Part shown: piece by piece, positions 10,041 to 19,476 of the stretch
Numbering within the stretch: the first letter of the stretch is position 1
How the letters are laid out: every line of letters starts with the position of its first letter
Source of the DNA: Scheffersomyces stipitis CBS 6054
Lineage: Eukaryota; Ascomycota; Pichiomycetes; Serinales; Debaryomycetaceae
Reading direction: 5' to 3'
DNA: 64,000 nt
NCBI RefSeq assembly: GCF_000209165.1
Contig: NC_009044.1
Span: 806,001-870,000 of the forward strand
Made by a program: the position numbers and the translations under genes
The notes under the pieces: model-generated
Seen by the model: the letters and a program-made list of their open reading frames with translations, nothing else
Told to the model about the DNA's origin: nothing
The model's database searches: none

Positions 10041-11315
10041 TTATTCTCTAAGTTCCGCTTCAAGCATTTCTAAGCATCTGTTCAATCCATAATCCTTGTA
10101 GATTTCGACATAATCGGAATTGTTGATCTCAACTGTATTGCCATTCCCGGAGATAATTTCACCATTTCCAACAGCTAGCGCAATGTTCTTTTCCCAAAGT
10201 GAAACATCGGGCAATTTTGAATTTGGTTCTTCACCCATTATCAAATTAATAATGTTATCAGCAGCTATTGGTCCCATATGGAGAGCCCAGCCAGCAGATT
10301 TGATGACATCCAAGTCTACCAAATCTCCAGTAGCAAATACATTAGGTAAAACAATGTCGGTATCTGCTACTTGTAAATATTCATTAACGGCGAGATCCTT
10401 TTTGGCTGTCAAGAATGAACAAATTTCTTCTGAAAGAAAATCGATATTATTCTTATGTGATGTACACCAATAATTCAAATCAGATTCTATAAATTCACCA
10501 TCTGTAGTTTGTAAATTTCCATTTCCGAACTCTCGGTCAATTCTCGAGTTCAAAAGTAAATTCACGCCAGCATCCTCTAAACCTTTTTTAACTTTGTCCT
10601 GAAATTCTTCTGAAAGAGGTTCAGGTGGGAAAGACGGATGAGGATGGATTAAATTGACGCTCTTCTCAGGGAATTCGGCCTTGATTTCTCCAGCCAACTC
10701 AATTCCAACTGCACCAGCCCCGATAATGGAAATTGTGTTGCTTTCAGAAATCTTCTTATGGGTATCATTCATTTCTTTCATGAAGTATTCAATATTGAAG
10801 GCATTCGGAGTAGAGGGCCATTGACGCAGCCTTCCACTGGCCAAAATTACATAGTCAAAGTCGATTTTCGACTTTTCTTTACCCCCTGTCAAGGTAAAAG
10901 TGGCAGACTTCTCGTCCAAATAATTAATTTTACCGTGGATGAAGTCCAATTCAAAAGGCTGTGGTTTAGTTCTTTCCTCTTGCAATTGCTGTTGCATCTT
11001 TTTGTCGATTGAGTATACTTTGTCAAATTGGAGATATGGAAACCTCTCAAAGGTAATGTACTGGTTCCGAGCAAATTCAGGATTAACAATACATTTTGGT
11101 ATTCCAAGAATGTTCAAAAACCCTGCCCTGGGTTCAACCAAAGTTAAAGAAATCTTTTTATCATTGCTATCACTGAAATTAGAATCAAGTCTCTTCCGAA
11201 ATTGGTTAATGGCTGCTAATCCTGCATAAGCTCCTCCAACGATAAGGATATTCGTCTTCAAAGTTAAGGCAGTGATTTCTGAGATGGGGGTCATTGTTAG
11301 TGCTTCTGTTGTCAT
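10041..11315 (-). CDS. AIF/AMID-like FAD-dependent oxidoreductase, copy 1
   Basis: This 424-residue pyridine nucleotide-disulphide oxidoreductase-type flavoprotein begins at the ATG at 11315. The N-terminal FAD motif is NILIVGGAYAGLAA (about 23-36). The second dinucleotide motif is ISIIGAGAVGIELAGEI (about 193-209). The C-terminal FAD-binding block is VFATGDLVDLDVIKSAGWALHMG (about 345). It looks like the AIFM2/FSP1 (AMID) class of NAD(P)H:quinone reductases, with no mitochondrial presequence, no transmembrane segment and no rubredoxin domain. It is the downstream member of a tandem pair with the gene at 11656-13008. The two share long matching stretches such as HPHxSFPPEPLSxEFQD. The substrate is not known; quinone or menadione reduction is an inference from the family. 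Confidence 0.8.
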   Translation of the reverse strand: MTTEALTMTPISEITALTLKTNILIVGGAYAGLAAINQFRKRLDSNFSDSNDKKISLTLVEPRAGFLNILGIPKCIVNPEFARNQYITFERFPYLQFDKVYSIDKKMQQQLQEERTKPQPFELDFIHGKINYLDEKSATFTLTGGKEKSKIDFDYVILASGRLRQWPSTPNAFNIEYFMKEMNDTHKKISESNTISIIGAGAVGIELAGEIKAEFPEKSVNLIHPHPSFPPEPLSEEFQDKVKKGLEDAGVNLLLNSRIDREFGNGNLQTTDGEFIESDLNYWCTSHKNNIDFLSEEICSFLTAKKDLAVNEYLQVADTDIVLPNVFATGDLVDLDVIKSAGWALHMGPIAADNIINLIMGEEPNSKLPDVSLWEKNIALAVGNGEIISGNGNTVEINNSDYVEIYKDYGLNRCLEMLEAELRE

Positions 11316-11665
11316 TAGCTCGATTGTGAGATTACCACAAGGTTGAATATCTTTGGGGATCCACTAGGCTTTTGTATAGAATGTTTGAATCAACTTTGTG
11401 CTAGTTTAGTAACATATGGTTCTCGGTCCGAGTATCCGGGTTTCTGCAATTTTTGCAACTCCACAACAGCCATAGCTTAGCTCAAGGGATGAGTTTTTTA
11501 AACTTATCTGATCGGATCTACTTCGGAATAGGTCATTGATAACGGTATTCGTTTACTTATAGTGCCAAAAAAATTCATTGAATTCAAAAACGGATCGGAG
11601 TCGAAATCGGACATGTATTTATATGGTCTATAAATGAAAGCCGAAGCTGTCGGACTTATAGTCCG
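11316..11665. promoter_or_regulatory. CGG-rich spacer between the AIF-like genes, candidate Zn2Cys6 target
   Basis: This 340 bp spacer upstream of AIF-like copy 1 carries about nine CGG/CCG triplets. They include CTCGGTCCGAG at 11422-11432 (palindrome with a central T), CGGATCGGAG at 11591-11600 and CGGACTTATAGTCCG at 11651-11665 (CGG-N9-CCG inverted repeat overlapping the stop codon of copy 2). Inverted or direct CGG triplets are the known targets of fungal Zn2Cys6 regulators. A TATATGG/TATAAA region lies at about 11620-11635. The regulatory role is inference. Confidence 0.4.
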
Positions 11666-13008
11666 AGTGTAGCCCGTACTTTCCCTATGCAATAATCCTT
11701 GTACTCTACAACATAGTTCTCGTGATTGAGTGTCACTTCCCCACTCAATTCACTGACAATCTCTTCGTTTCCAGCAATTATCACCATTCCACGAGGCATC
11801 TTGGTTAAATCGGGAAATGGCTCTATTAATTTGTGGTCAAAAATCATGCTGGTGATATTGTTGGCAGCTTGCCTACCCATGTACATTGCCCATCCTGCTG
11901 ACTTGATGATGGGCAAATTGACCAAGTCTCCAAGAACGAAAAAATTGGGGTGCAATCTTTCACCTTTGGCCATCTGAAGAAATTGATTGACATGTATATC
12001 GTTTTTCTCGGTCACAAATAATTCTCTAATCTCGCTAGAGAGTATAGAGGTGTTATTCTTATGCGATGTGCACCATAAATTGAGCTCGGATTTAATAGTT
12101 TCGTTTGTAGTCGTAATTAAATCGCCGTTGGATTTTTCTTCGGCTATTCTGGTGTTGGTAATTATATTAATATTGGCTCTCTTTAAGGAGTCTCTGATGG
12201 CATCTTGAAATTCGCTGCTTAAAGGTTCTGGAGGAAAAGACGCATGGGGATGTATTAAGTTGACTGTCTTGTCTGGGAAGTGATTTTTGATGTCCCCAGC
12301 AATTTCTATGCCTACAGCTCCAGCACCTATGACAGAAATAATTTCATGCTTTTCAATGTTATCATGCGCTCTTTGCATTTCTTCCATAAAATGATCAAAA
12401 GTGTAGCCTTCTGGTGTTGTGGGCCAGCTTCTGTCTCTGCCAGTAGCTAATACTACGTAGTCAAAGTCAATGAGTCCCTTTTCGCTATCAGGATCGTTGT
12501 TGAGCATATATTGTGCCTTGTGGTCATCCAAATACGTCACAGTGCCATGGACATATTTCAACTCGAAGCCTACATGTGTGACACTGTTACTTTCTTTGGA
12601 ATCGTTCAATGTCTGCAATATCTTCTGGTCCCTGGATATCACTTCGTCAAATTGTAAATCGTTCAACTCTTGGAATTGAATGTACTGGGACTTGGCGAAA
12701 TTGGGATCCACTATGGCTCGAGGCATCCCGAGCACATTCAACAAACCGGCCCGAGGCTCAACCAAAGTTATGGAGATCTTTTGCGATAGACTTTGGAACC
12801 AGGAAGTGTACTCTGAGTTTTTTGCCCGTTCTGCTAAATGGATCTGGAAGCTTTTCACCGCTGCCAAGCCGGCATAGGCACCACCCACTACGAGAATGGA
12901 GGTTTTGAACGAGGGCACGGAACTTTGGTAATTGGCTGTGACAGACATGTCTGAACTTGTGGAGTTATTAGAAGTGTCTAAAAGCGAGTGGATCAGAGAA
13001 GAAGACAT
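11656..13008 (-). CDS. AIF/AMID-like FAD-dependent oxidoreductase, copy 2
   Basis: This 450-residue paralogue of the adjacent downstream gene starts at the ATG at 13008 (MSSSLIHSLLD). The frame extends further upstream only through a GTG. A later ATG, giving MSVTANYQSS, is an alternative that would make the N-terminus the same length as copy 1. The FAD motif is SILVVGGAYAGLAAVKSF, the second motif is ISVIGAGAVGIEIAGDI, and the C-terminal block is FFVLGDLVNLPIIKSAGWAMYMG. In copy 2 the usual Thr of the ATGD motif is Leu (LGD). Both genes run in the same direction and are separated by 340 bp, which fits a tandem duplication. The extra Ser-rich N-terminus has no clear targeting features. Confidence 0.8.
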   Translation of the reverse strand: MSSSLIHSLLDTSNNSTSSDMSVTANYQSSVPSFKTSILVVGGAYAGLAAVKSFQIHLAERAKNSEYTSWFQSLSQKISITLVEPRAGLLNVLGMPRAIVDPNFAKSQYIQFQELNDLQFDEVISRDQKILQTLNDSKESNSVTHVGFELKYVHGTVTYLDDHKAQYMLNNDPDSEKGLIDFDYVVLATGRDRSWPTTPEGYTFDHFMEEMQRAHDNIEKHEIISVIGAGAVGIEIAGDIKNHFPDKTVNLIHPHASFPPEPLSSEFQDAIRDSLKRANINIITNTRIAEEKSNGDLITTTNETIKSELNLWCTSHKNNTSILSSEIRELFVTEKNDIHVNQFLQMAKGERLHPNFFVLGDLVNLPIIKSAGWAMYMGRQAANNITSMIFDHKLIEPFPDLTKMPRGMVIIAGNEEIVSELSGEVTLNHENYVVEYKDYCIGKVRATLGL

Positions 13009-14180
13009 TTTTAGAAAATTGGTTGAAATTCGTATTGGTGAAAAAATCACAATTTAAATAACTGGTGTTATATTCAGACCAAGAAAAATGCAGACAAGGA
13101 TTGGGGGAGCAATTAGATTCTTGTTTCCACGATGGGACCTGGTTACGGCTCCGTGGTTGGGTAGATTGGAAACCCAGAAAAGTAGGTCGAGATCGCTGGG
13201 CAGACAAAGAAACAAATTGTCTGTTCCTAGAAATTGATCGGAGCTGGTGAAAAAAAAATAATTCAGCGAATCTTCTTTTTGAGATGGTGGCTCTTGTCCG
13301 CTATTGGCTCCTTATCTTTTTGATCAACGAGCAAATGCATGGCGGAAAATTGCCCCTGGAAAATGCCCGGATTAGTGAAGAAAATAGGCTCTCTACCGGG
13401 AGTGGAGCTCGTATACATTTTTCTGGCCCTGTGACTAAAGCCGTTGGGTCCCATCTTGAATCTCGTTGCCGTCCTTGGAGGGTTTTCGGTAATCCGCAGC
13501 CACAAACACCTCAAAATTTATCAAATGCATCTCAACAAAATAACCGTAAGTGCTTCCTAATTGGGAAGAGACTTGCATAGCGGTAGGATCTTCAGTATTC
13601 CCTCCTTCGAGTAGGTTATCATATACGGTTGTTAATATACAAGTGAGCCATATGTGTTAAAAGTTCCTTACCTTTCTGAACTTCAGGGAGGGGCTGCCGG
13701 GGCTTGGAAAACTCACGGCATTTTGATTCTCATTGATTACTGAGTTTCATGTCAGGTAAAAAGTTCATGGTTGATTCTCTACCAATCTACAAAATGTGAA
13801 TAGGATTCAATTTTGCAATTCTATTCTTTAAATACAATTGTACTAGTTGAAACCAGTTCTGTTGCCATAAATTCCTTGACTGTTGTTCAGTTCCGTAATT
13901 CTAAGCTCTACATTATTTGTAATGGTTTCTATTTTCTACTCAGTAATGCATTTGATCCCAAATAAATTCTATCTATGTAGATACATTAATTCTGTTCTCT
14001 AAAACGTATTAAATTTTTGTTTCTTTCGGATCTAAAGATAATTCATTCTCCATAGTTCTTTACACCACCTACATTTCTTCTGTATTAATGCAATGTTCCA
14101 GAACAAGAAATATGTGAAATTAGATATGACAGTATGTTAAAATGTTAAAGGTAATCATCTACAAAAAACGACTATTGAAG
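13009..14180. other. Intergenic, AIF-like copy 2 promoter and VTC4 3' flank
   Basis: There are 1.17 kb without a supported gene. Overlapping short open frames at 13263-13580 on opposite strands look like chance frames. The half near VTC4 (13,800-14,180) is strongly AT-rich and carries no recognisable RNA gene. Confidence 0.55.
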
Positions 14181-16349
14181 TTACTTTTCCAAGAACTTGA
14201 AAAGGAAAGTGGTGAAAGTTGACAAGAAAATAAAGGCACAGATCATATTTGGTCCAAACTTGTCACCATATTGAGCTGCTCTCTTTTCTCTGATCATAAT
14301 CACTCTCCAGATGTACTTGTAGATGGCGTAGAAAATTGTGAACAACGAGGTGATGAAGAAACTGATGGAGGCGGTCAATGAAGAGTTGGACCCGTAGTTC
14401 AACAAGTACATGGCTGTACCTCCCAAAAGCATACCAATCGACAACCAACTCAAGAAAGTTCTCTCATTGGCAAAGTACACCTTTGGCTCAATTCTGATGG
14501 GCACACAGATCGTCTTACCCTTTGGTAACTTGTCCTTGAAAGTTTCGTTCAAGTCGAAGTTGGTACCGGGCTTGACGGTGAAGGTACGGTCATCGTTAAA
14601 GTAATGCAAGAATTGGCCATACAAGTGGTACAAGAACGTGGTGATAGGCGATTCGCTGCGTCTGTTGGTGTAGGTGTTGGGCAACAAGAGCGGAGTCGAT
14701 TCGTCCAAGTCTTCTTCCAAGGGGTTAATGTCGTTTGAGAAATGGACTCCAGTGTAAGAAGAACCAGTCAATTCTTCCTCATCTAACTCACCACCGGAGG
14801 TAGAAGAGGCCATGATTCTTGCTTGCGGATTTCTACGGATACCGTATTCTTGCTGAATCTTAGGCTTACGGATGTCTACATCCATTTGCGTGTGCCAGAA
14901 AGGCAACAAGTCTACGTGGTCAGTCAACAAAGAGGCTCCACCGTGAATAAACTTGGAGAACTTAGGCACGGCTTCTACCAAATGACTGGTGACCAAGTCT
15001 CTGACCCAAACAGGAGGTTCCTGTCCCAATTGAGTCTGCAACTTGACTTCCAAAACAGCATATGGGAAACGACAAATGTCCTTCTCTGGTAACTGAGAGA
15101 ATGGGTAATCAACTCCGATATCCATTCTTCTCCAGTTTCCATGGGTTCTGTCGTAGCCGTCAAAGTCGTCTTCTCTTATCATAGACAACTCGGTATCCAA
15201 AGAAATACGAACTCTGGCATCACCAGGCAACTGGAAGGCGGTTCTGTTGTAGAAAGATCTCATAACAGGTCTGTACTTTTCTTTCAACACTCTGTACTGA
15301 ACTTCTTTAGCTAATCTTTCCAAATTGTCGATTTCCTGAGGCGATTTCTTACCGTCCTTTCTCATCTTTTCAAAAGCTTGTTGAGCTGTGAAGTCACCAG
15401 TCAAGAACGAGTTGACCTTCTTTTCCTTCAAGGCAAATCTAGCCTTGACAGACTTTTCACCGGTCCAGTCTTCACGATGCGTCTTTCTCTCTACGAAGAT
15501 CTGTTCCGACTTCATGCCACCGTACCATCTCAATCTGATAGCCTCGGCACCTTCGTCTTTTCTCAATCTGCCGTAGTAAAGATCCATGTCCTCGTTGTCA
15601 AAGTAGATGGAAGTAATGGCAGAGTCTTCTGGTTCGAACTCCTTGTCAGCATTGAAGACCAACACAGGCAAGTGCTTCAAGATAATCAACTTCAACTCGG
15701 TGATGTTTTCTGGATGTACCCAGTACTTTGTTGTTTGTCTAACAAAGTTCTGTTGCGAGCCTCCAGCAGACGAGTCTCCCTTAACAGGGTTACCCCTGGT
15801 TCTGACCAAGTCATACAACTTGGACAACTTGACAATCAAGTTGTCGTAGTTGTCCTTGTAGAAGGGCTTGTGGTTTAATCTGGCCTGGAAGATGGGCTTC
15901 AAGTTGAACTTGGTCGTTTTGTCATGCTTCTTGACAATCTTCTGGAAACCAGTGTAGTTCAATCTGGTGAACTTGGCCAAGTCGTGGACATCAGCAATGA
16001 TATCACTCAACTCCTGCTCCAAGTCTTCGAAGTCTTGTTCCTGAGGAGGGTTCTTGACGGCTGGGTCGTTGTTCTGGAAACGCTGGAGTGCGTCTACAAC
16101 CTCGTAGACATACTTTTCCAGCTCCTTGATTCTACGGTTGACCTCGGTGTTCTTGACCTTGGTGAACGAGTAGACCTTGTCCAACTCTACTTCCAAGGCA
16201 GCAAGGAACTCTTCTTCCAACTCGTTGGACCACTGGTAGTCGTTGTCCTTGAGACCCTTCTTCAACTGGTGCTTCAAGTCATCGTAGGAGATGTAGTAGA
16301 ATGAGTAGTTCTTGATGAGAGCCTTTCTCAAGTGTTCTCCGAACTTCAT
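14181..16349 (-). CDS. VTC4: VTC4, catalytic subunit of the vacuolar transporter chaperone polyphosphate polymerase
   Basis: This 722-residue protein matches S. cerevisiae Vtc4 (721) along its whole length. The start is the ATG at 16349 ([26 protein letters not shown]); the open frame extends upstream only via TTG. The SPX domain is at residues 1-155 (inositol pyrophosphate sensor, [12 protein letters not shown]). The TTM tunnel polymerase domain is at about 190-490, with the basic residues in IRLRWYGG and [11 protein letters not shown] that bind ATP/polyP. The last 110 residues form three membrane segments ([54 protein letters not shown]). It makes polyphosphate from ATP and moves it into the vacuole; this is known. 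No catalytic residue appears to be missing. Confidence 0.97.
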   Translation of the reverse strand: MKFGEHLRKALIKNYSFYYISYDDLKHQLKKGLKDNDYQWSNELEEEFLAALEVELDKVYSFTKVKNTEVNRRIKELEKYVYEVVDALQRFQNNDPAVKNPPQEQDFEDLEQELSDIIADVHDLAKFTRLNYTGFQKIVKKHDKTTKFNLKPIFQARLNHKPFYKDNYDNLIVKLSKLYDLVRTRGNPVKGDSSAGGSQQNFVRQTTKYWVHPENITELKLIILKHLPVLVFNADKEFEPEDSAITSIYFDNEDMDLYYGRLRKDEGAEAIRLRWYGGMKSEQIFVERKTHREDWTGEKSVKARFALKEKKVNSFLTGDFTAQQAFEKMRKDGKKSPQEIDNLERLAKEVQYRVLKEKYRPVMRSFYNRTAFQLPGDARVRISLDTELSMIREDDFDGYDRTHGNWRRMDIGVDYPFSQLPEKDICRFPYAVLEVKLQTQLGQEPPVWVRDLVTSHLVEAVPKFSKFIHGGASLLTDHVDLLPFWHTQMDVDIRKPKIQQEYGIRRNPQARIMASSTSGGELDEEELTGSSYTGVHFSNDINPLEEDLDESTPLLLPNTYTNRRSESPITTFLYHLYGQFLHYFNDDRTFTVKPGTNFDLNETFKDKLPKGKTICVPIRIEPKVYFANERTFLSWLSIGMLLGGTAMYLLNYGSNSSLTASISFFITSLFTIFYAIYKYIWRVIMIREKRAAQYGDKFGPNMICAFIFLSTFTTFLFKFLEK

Positions 16350-16905
16350 GGTTAAAAGTGATGAGATGAGAATGGATTGACAGACGAGGAAAGTTGTCAA
16401 ATAAACAATCAGATGCCAAAGTAATTCACTGCGATAGTGTAGTCAATGGTGCGAATAACAATCAAATAACAAGTGTAGTGCGATGAAAGACGGTCAATCT
16501 TGTTAGCAACGATGGGTGAACGAAACCAGTCAATGATTTGATACTAGCAGAAAGAGCAGTGGACGATTATTGCCGGTCGATTCTGTTCTGAGCTAATCGT
16601 GTTCACGTATCCAATGCTGATGGCCCAATTGTGTACTGGACTGGTATACGGATAGAATCTAAAACAATGACGGAGCAATAATTGAAGCTTCAGAGTCAAT
16701 TTCTGACAACTTCTTCTCAATTGCTGGTTATTGAGGATTTACTTCTTTGTATTCTCAACAAAGAAGATGAGATGAAAAGTCTTTGAAAAACTTGGACAAT
16801 ACCACCTTCTCTATTAGAGTAGTATATTTTATTAATGGCACATCGTTTCTACAGATAGCGAAATTAAGCGGCCCAATTGGGAAGGTGCTGCACACAGGTG
16901 CATCC

Positions 16906-16911
16906 CACGTG
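16906..16911. promoter_or_regulatory. CACGTG within CCCACGTGTT, candidate Pho4 site upstream of VTC4
   Basis: The complement reads CACGTGGG, the high-affinity Pho4 core known from S. cerevisiae. It lies 557 bp upstream of the VTC4 ATG with no protein gene between. VTC genes are classical PHO targets in S. cerevisiae. The distance is long, and the tRNA gene begins only 100 bp away, so the assignment is tentative. Confidence 0.4.
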
Positions 16912-16999
16912 TTGCGCTTTAGAACGAGCAAGGCTGTCAATAGGAATTAAGATTGTCTCATCGCACTGGACTGTGCACGACTTCCATTGGTTAAAAATG

Positions 17000-17010
17000 A
17001 AAAAAAAAAA
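17000..17010 (-). terminator. Pol III terminator of tRNA-Gln (copy 1)
   Basis: On the minus strand a run of eleven T residues follows the tRNA 3' end after a three-base gap. This is a strong RNA polymerase III stop. Confidence 0.85.
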
Positions 17011-17013
17011 TAA

Positions 17014-17085
17014 AGGTCGTACCCGGATTCGAACCGGGGTTGTTCGGATCAAAACCGAAAGTGATAACCACTACACTATACAACC
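17014..17085 (-). tRNA. tRNA-Gln(UUG), copy 1
   Basis: The minus strand folds as a complete 72-nt cloverleaf. The acceptor arms are GGTTGTA and TACGACC, the D-arm region is TAGTGTAGTGGTTATCAC, and the anticodon arm is TTCGG-TTTTGAT-CCGAA with anticodon TTG. The T arm is CCGGG/TTCGAAT type (box B GGTTCGAATCC). It is nearly identical to S. cerevisiae tRNA-Gln(UUG). No intron is present. It differs from the second copy at 59590-59661 by one base, in the anticodon stem, where this copy has the full Watson-Crick pair. Confidence 0.97.
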
Positions 17086-17789
17086 TTGCTGTTGTGAAAG
17101 CATTTTTTTCGCTTTCTCATGAAATTTGAAAATCACGTTTTTTGAACAAAATCGGCTTATATGCAGTCTTTTTGTGCATTTATAGTATGTTCAATGTATG
17201 CCACTACGTTAAAAAAAAGTGCATTTATACCAGTACGGAGTAGGAAGTAGGAGTCTTTATCTCATTGCTAAGGTCCTTACAGTCTTCTAAAGACACTCAA
17301 GTATGAGGTGAAGTATCGTAAGATTTCATCTCAGGATTTCAAACCGCTCTCTGTTGGAATAGCAGAAATTTGTAGCAAGTAGTAAAGGTTTTACTTTAAT
17401 CGCAAGAGGTGATATTTTGAGATGGGAAACTGTGAATTTCCAATTGATTTAAATAGAGAAATAGAGACTTGACACGGTAATGACTCTTGAAACATATATA
17501 AACAGATGGTGTATTCAGTAGAATGGTTTTTATTTTTAACTTTCTGCAATATATTAAGCAGCAACATTTTGTAGAGATTCGCAGCCATTTAACGAAAATT
17601 ATATATTGTTAGGAAGCAACGTTGGAAATAGTACTATTTTGTATTGATCTATTTTCTATATTGATCTTGAATATCAATAAGACAGGGTGTACCGAATACA
17701 GTTGCCGTTCTAAAAATCTACTTCTGAGCTATCAGAATTTTTTAATGTTTAGTGCAACTATATCCGAATATGGATAGCTCCTTGCTTAA
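17086..17789. other. Intergenic between tRNA-Gln and the D-amino-acid oxidase gene
   Basis: There is no supported gene. An 11-bp direct repeat GTGCATTTATA occurs at about 17174 and again about 45 bp on, amid T-rich sequence. No long terminal repeat could be recognised, although tRNA flanks are a common place for yeast retrotransposon relics. Confidence 0.5.
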
Positions 17790-18926
17790 TTAAAGAGCCA
17801 GTTTGGAAGAGACCAATTGTAACAACTTCTCATAGACTGCAATTGCAGCTCCATACGACAATTCATAGCCCATTCCTCCTGCTCCATAATTGTTAATAAC
17901 GTGGTTAGCTCTATCCAAGTACACGTCCTTCAGCTCAACACTGAGATTCAAACCGCCCTTTCTTGCAGGCCGTAACCCGACATTGATTCTAACAATATCG
18001 AAATATTTCTCTCCTGTTTCTGGGTTCTCCTTCATGAGCTCAGGATACAATTTCCGACCCCTTTCAAGCAACGCTCTGGTATCTTCATCTCGTACCCCAG
18101 TAAACGATTCGTCGACCTGCTTGGTTCCACCCAATATAATACCTCCGTGTAAGGGACGAGGTATGACAAATGTCCATAGATTTTCCTTCAGCTGATGAGT
18201 GATGGTAGTATGAAGGAATTTACAATCAGAAGGAGGGTTGATCAAGAGAGTTTGGCCACGAATAGGAAAATTGGATAGATCGTTACCTCCATCGTACTGC
18301 AAACCATTGCCACTACAGTTTATGATTATTGGACTACCGGAAACAAAACTATTAACATGCCTAAGAGATGTTAGTTTGGTGAGAATGAAGTTGACCTTGT
18401 ACTGGAACCTGAGCTTTCTGTACAAGAATTGCAAATATAATGGTGAATTGACCACCCAGGTATCGTACTTGACTCCCATCTCTACTCCTTCTGGTAAACT
18501 ACTGGTAGGCAATACTGAGAAATTGTCCATTTCATTGGAGAAACCTGGTGCTATTTCCTTATAGAAATGATCAGGCTTCTCGAAATACTCGATGCCCTGA
18601 ACAAACTCAATGGAGCTTTCAGGATTCAGTTTGGCCAATTCCTTGAACTTCTGCAATGTCAATCTGGTCAATTTAGATTCCCGTTCTTCCTGGATATTCT
18701 TACTGGGGAATGGACGGAAATGTGCACCTGCCCAAGGGGAAGTGTAAAGGGGATAGTTAGTCAATCCCGCGTTCATGGATAAATCATGGGGTCCATATTC
18801 GGCTATAACCGTTATTTCTAACTGTGGATGCGTGAATTTCTCACAGAGCACCAACGCGGTAGAGAGTCCAAGAACTCCGGCTCCTACAATTACCACCTTA
18901 GGCTTAGAAGGTGTGGTGGCAGACAT
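17790..18926 (-). CDS. D-amino-acid oxidase (FAD-dependent)
   Basis: This 378-residue protein starts at the ATG at 18926 (MSATTPSKPKVVIVGAGVLG). The Rossmann FAD motif is VVIVGAGVLGLSTA (about 11-24). A TSPWAGAHFRPF block (about 62-73) is characteristic of the DAO/DASPO family. INCSGNG follows near residue 205, and the conserved R-x-R block is VGLRPARKGG (about 319). The C-terminal FAD site is NNYGAGGMGYELSYGAA (about 345-361). It deaminates D-amino acids to oxo acids and H2O2, usually in peroxisomes. The C-terminus ends K-(CTG codon)-A-L and is not a standard SKL-type signal, which is unusual for yeast DAOs. A D-aspartate oxidase preference cannot be excluded. Confidence 0.88.
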   Translation of the reverse strand: MSATTPSKPKVVIVGAGVLGLSTALVLCEKFTHPQLEITVIAEYGPHDLSMNAGLTNYPLYTSPWAGAHFRPFPSKNIQEERESKLTRLTLQKFKELAKLNPESSIEFVQGIEYFEKPDHFYKEIAPGFSNEMDNFSVLPTSSLPEGVEMGVKYDTWVVNSPLYLQFLYRKLRFQYKVNFILTKLTSLRHVNSFVSGSPIIINCSGNGLQYDGGNDLSNFPIRGQTLLINPPSDCKFLHTTITHQLKENLWTFVIPRPLHGGIILGGTKQVDESFTGVRDEDTRALLERGRKLYPELMKENPETGEKYFDIVRINVGLRPARKGGLNLSVELKDVYLDRANHVINNYGAGGMGYELSYGAAIAVYEKLLQLVSSKLAL

Positions 18927-19476
18927 TTCACTGTTGAACTAGTTGGTGGCTGAAAAAGACTGAAAAAATGTAAAATTTGTGGGGAGATTTGTATCTCTAA
19001 ACGAGCTGCACAGAGGACAAAGAGAATTGAAAGAAAAGAGAGTAATACAGAGTCATAAATATACAATAGAACAAGGAGAAAGTAATACGAGAGATAAAAA
19101 GCCGTCGCAGATTCTTTTTCTAGTATTTTTCTACTGGATCAATTTAGCCAGGATTTAGTGAAGCTGATAAGAGACTGAAACTTCTCAGTGAGAAGCTCAC
19201 CATGTACCAACAAGTTTCCAACAAAAAATAGGACGTATCATTTATCTCCACCAATCATACAATTACTACAGAATGCCTATCTGCCTCATTTGAATCACTT
19301 CAGCAACAAGAACTTCATTCCAAAGAAAGATCCCGAAACGGGCGGGCCAAGTTCATTTCGACGAACTCACGTGACCCTTTATCGAAATAACTTTTTCATG
19401 GAGATACAAGAAAAGTTGAAAGTTGAAATATTCTGTCATTATACCATTTTCGTTCGCCAGTCACAAATTTTGCAAA
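18927..19476. promoter_or_regulatory. Divergent promoter of the DAO gene and SHR3
   Basis: A CACGTGAC motif lies at 19368-19375, 101 bp upstream of the SHR3 ATG, a candidate Cbf1-type site. The open stretch at 19188-19487 is not a gene; it overlaps the SHR3 start in another frame. Confidence 0.45.

Noticed and set aside
16350..16400. N-terminal extension of VTC4 to 16400
   Set aside because: Begins with TTG; the ATG at 16349 reproduces the conserved MKFGEHL start exactly.
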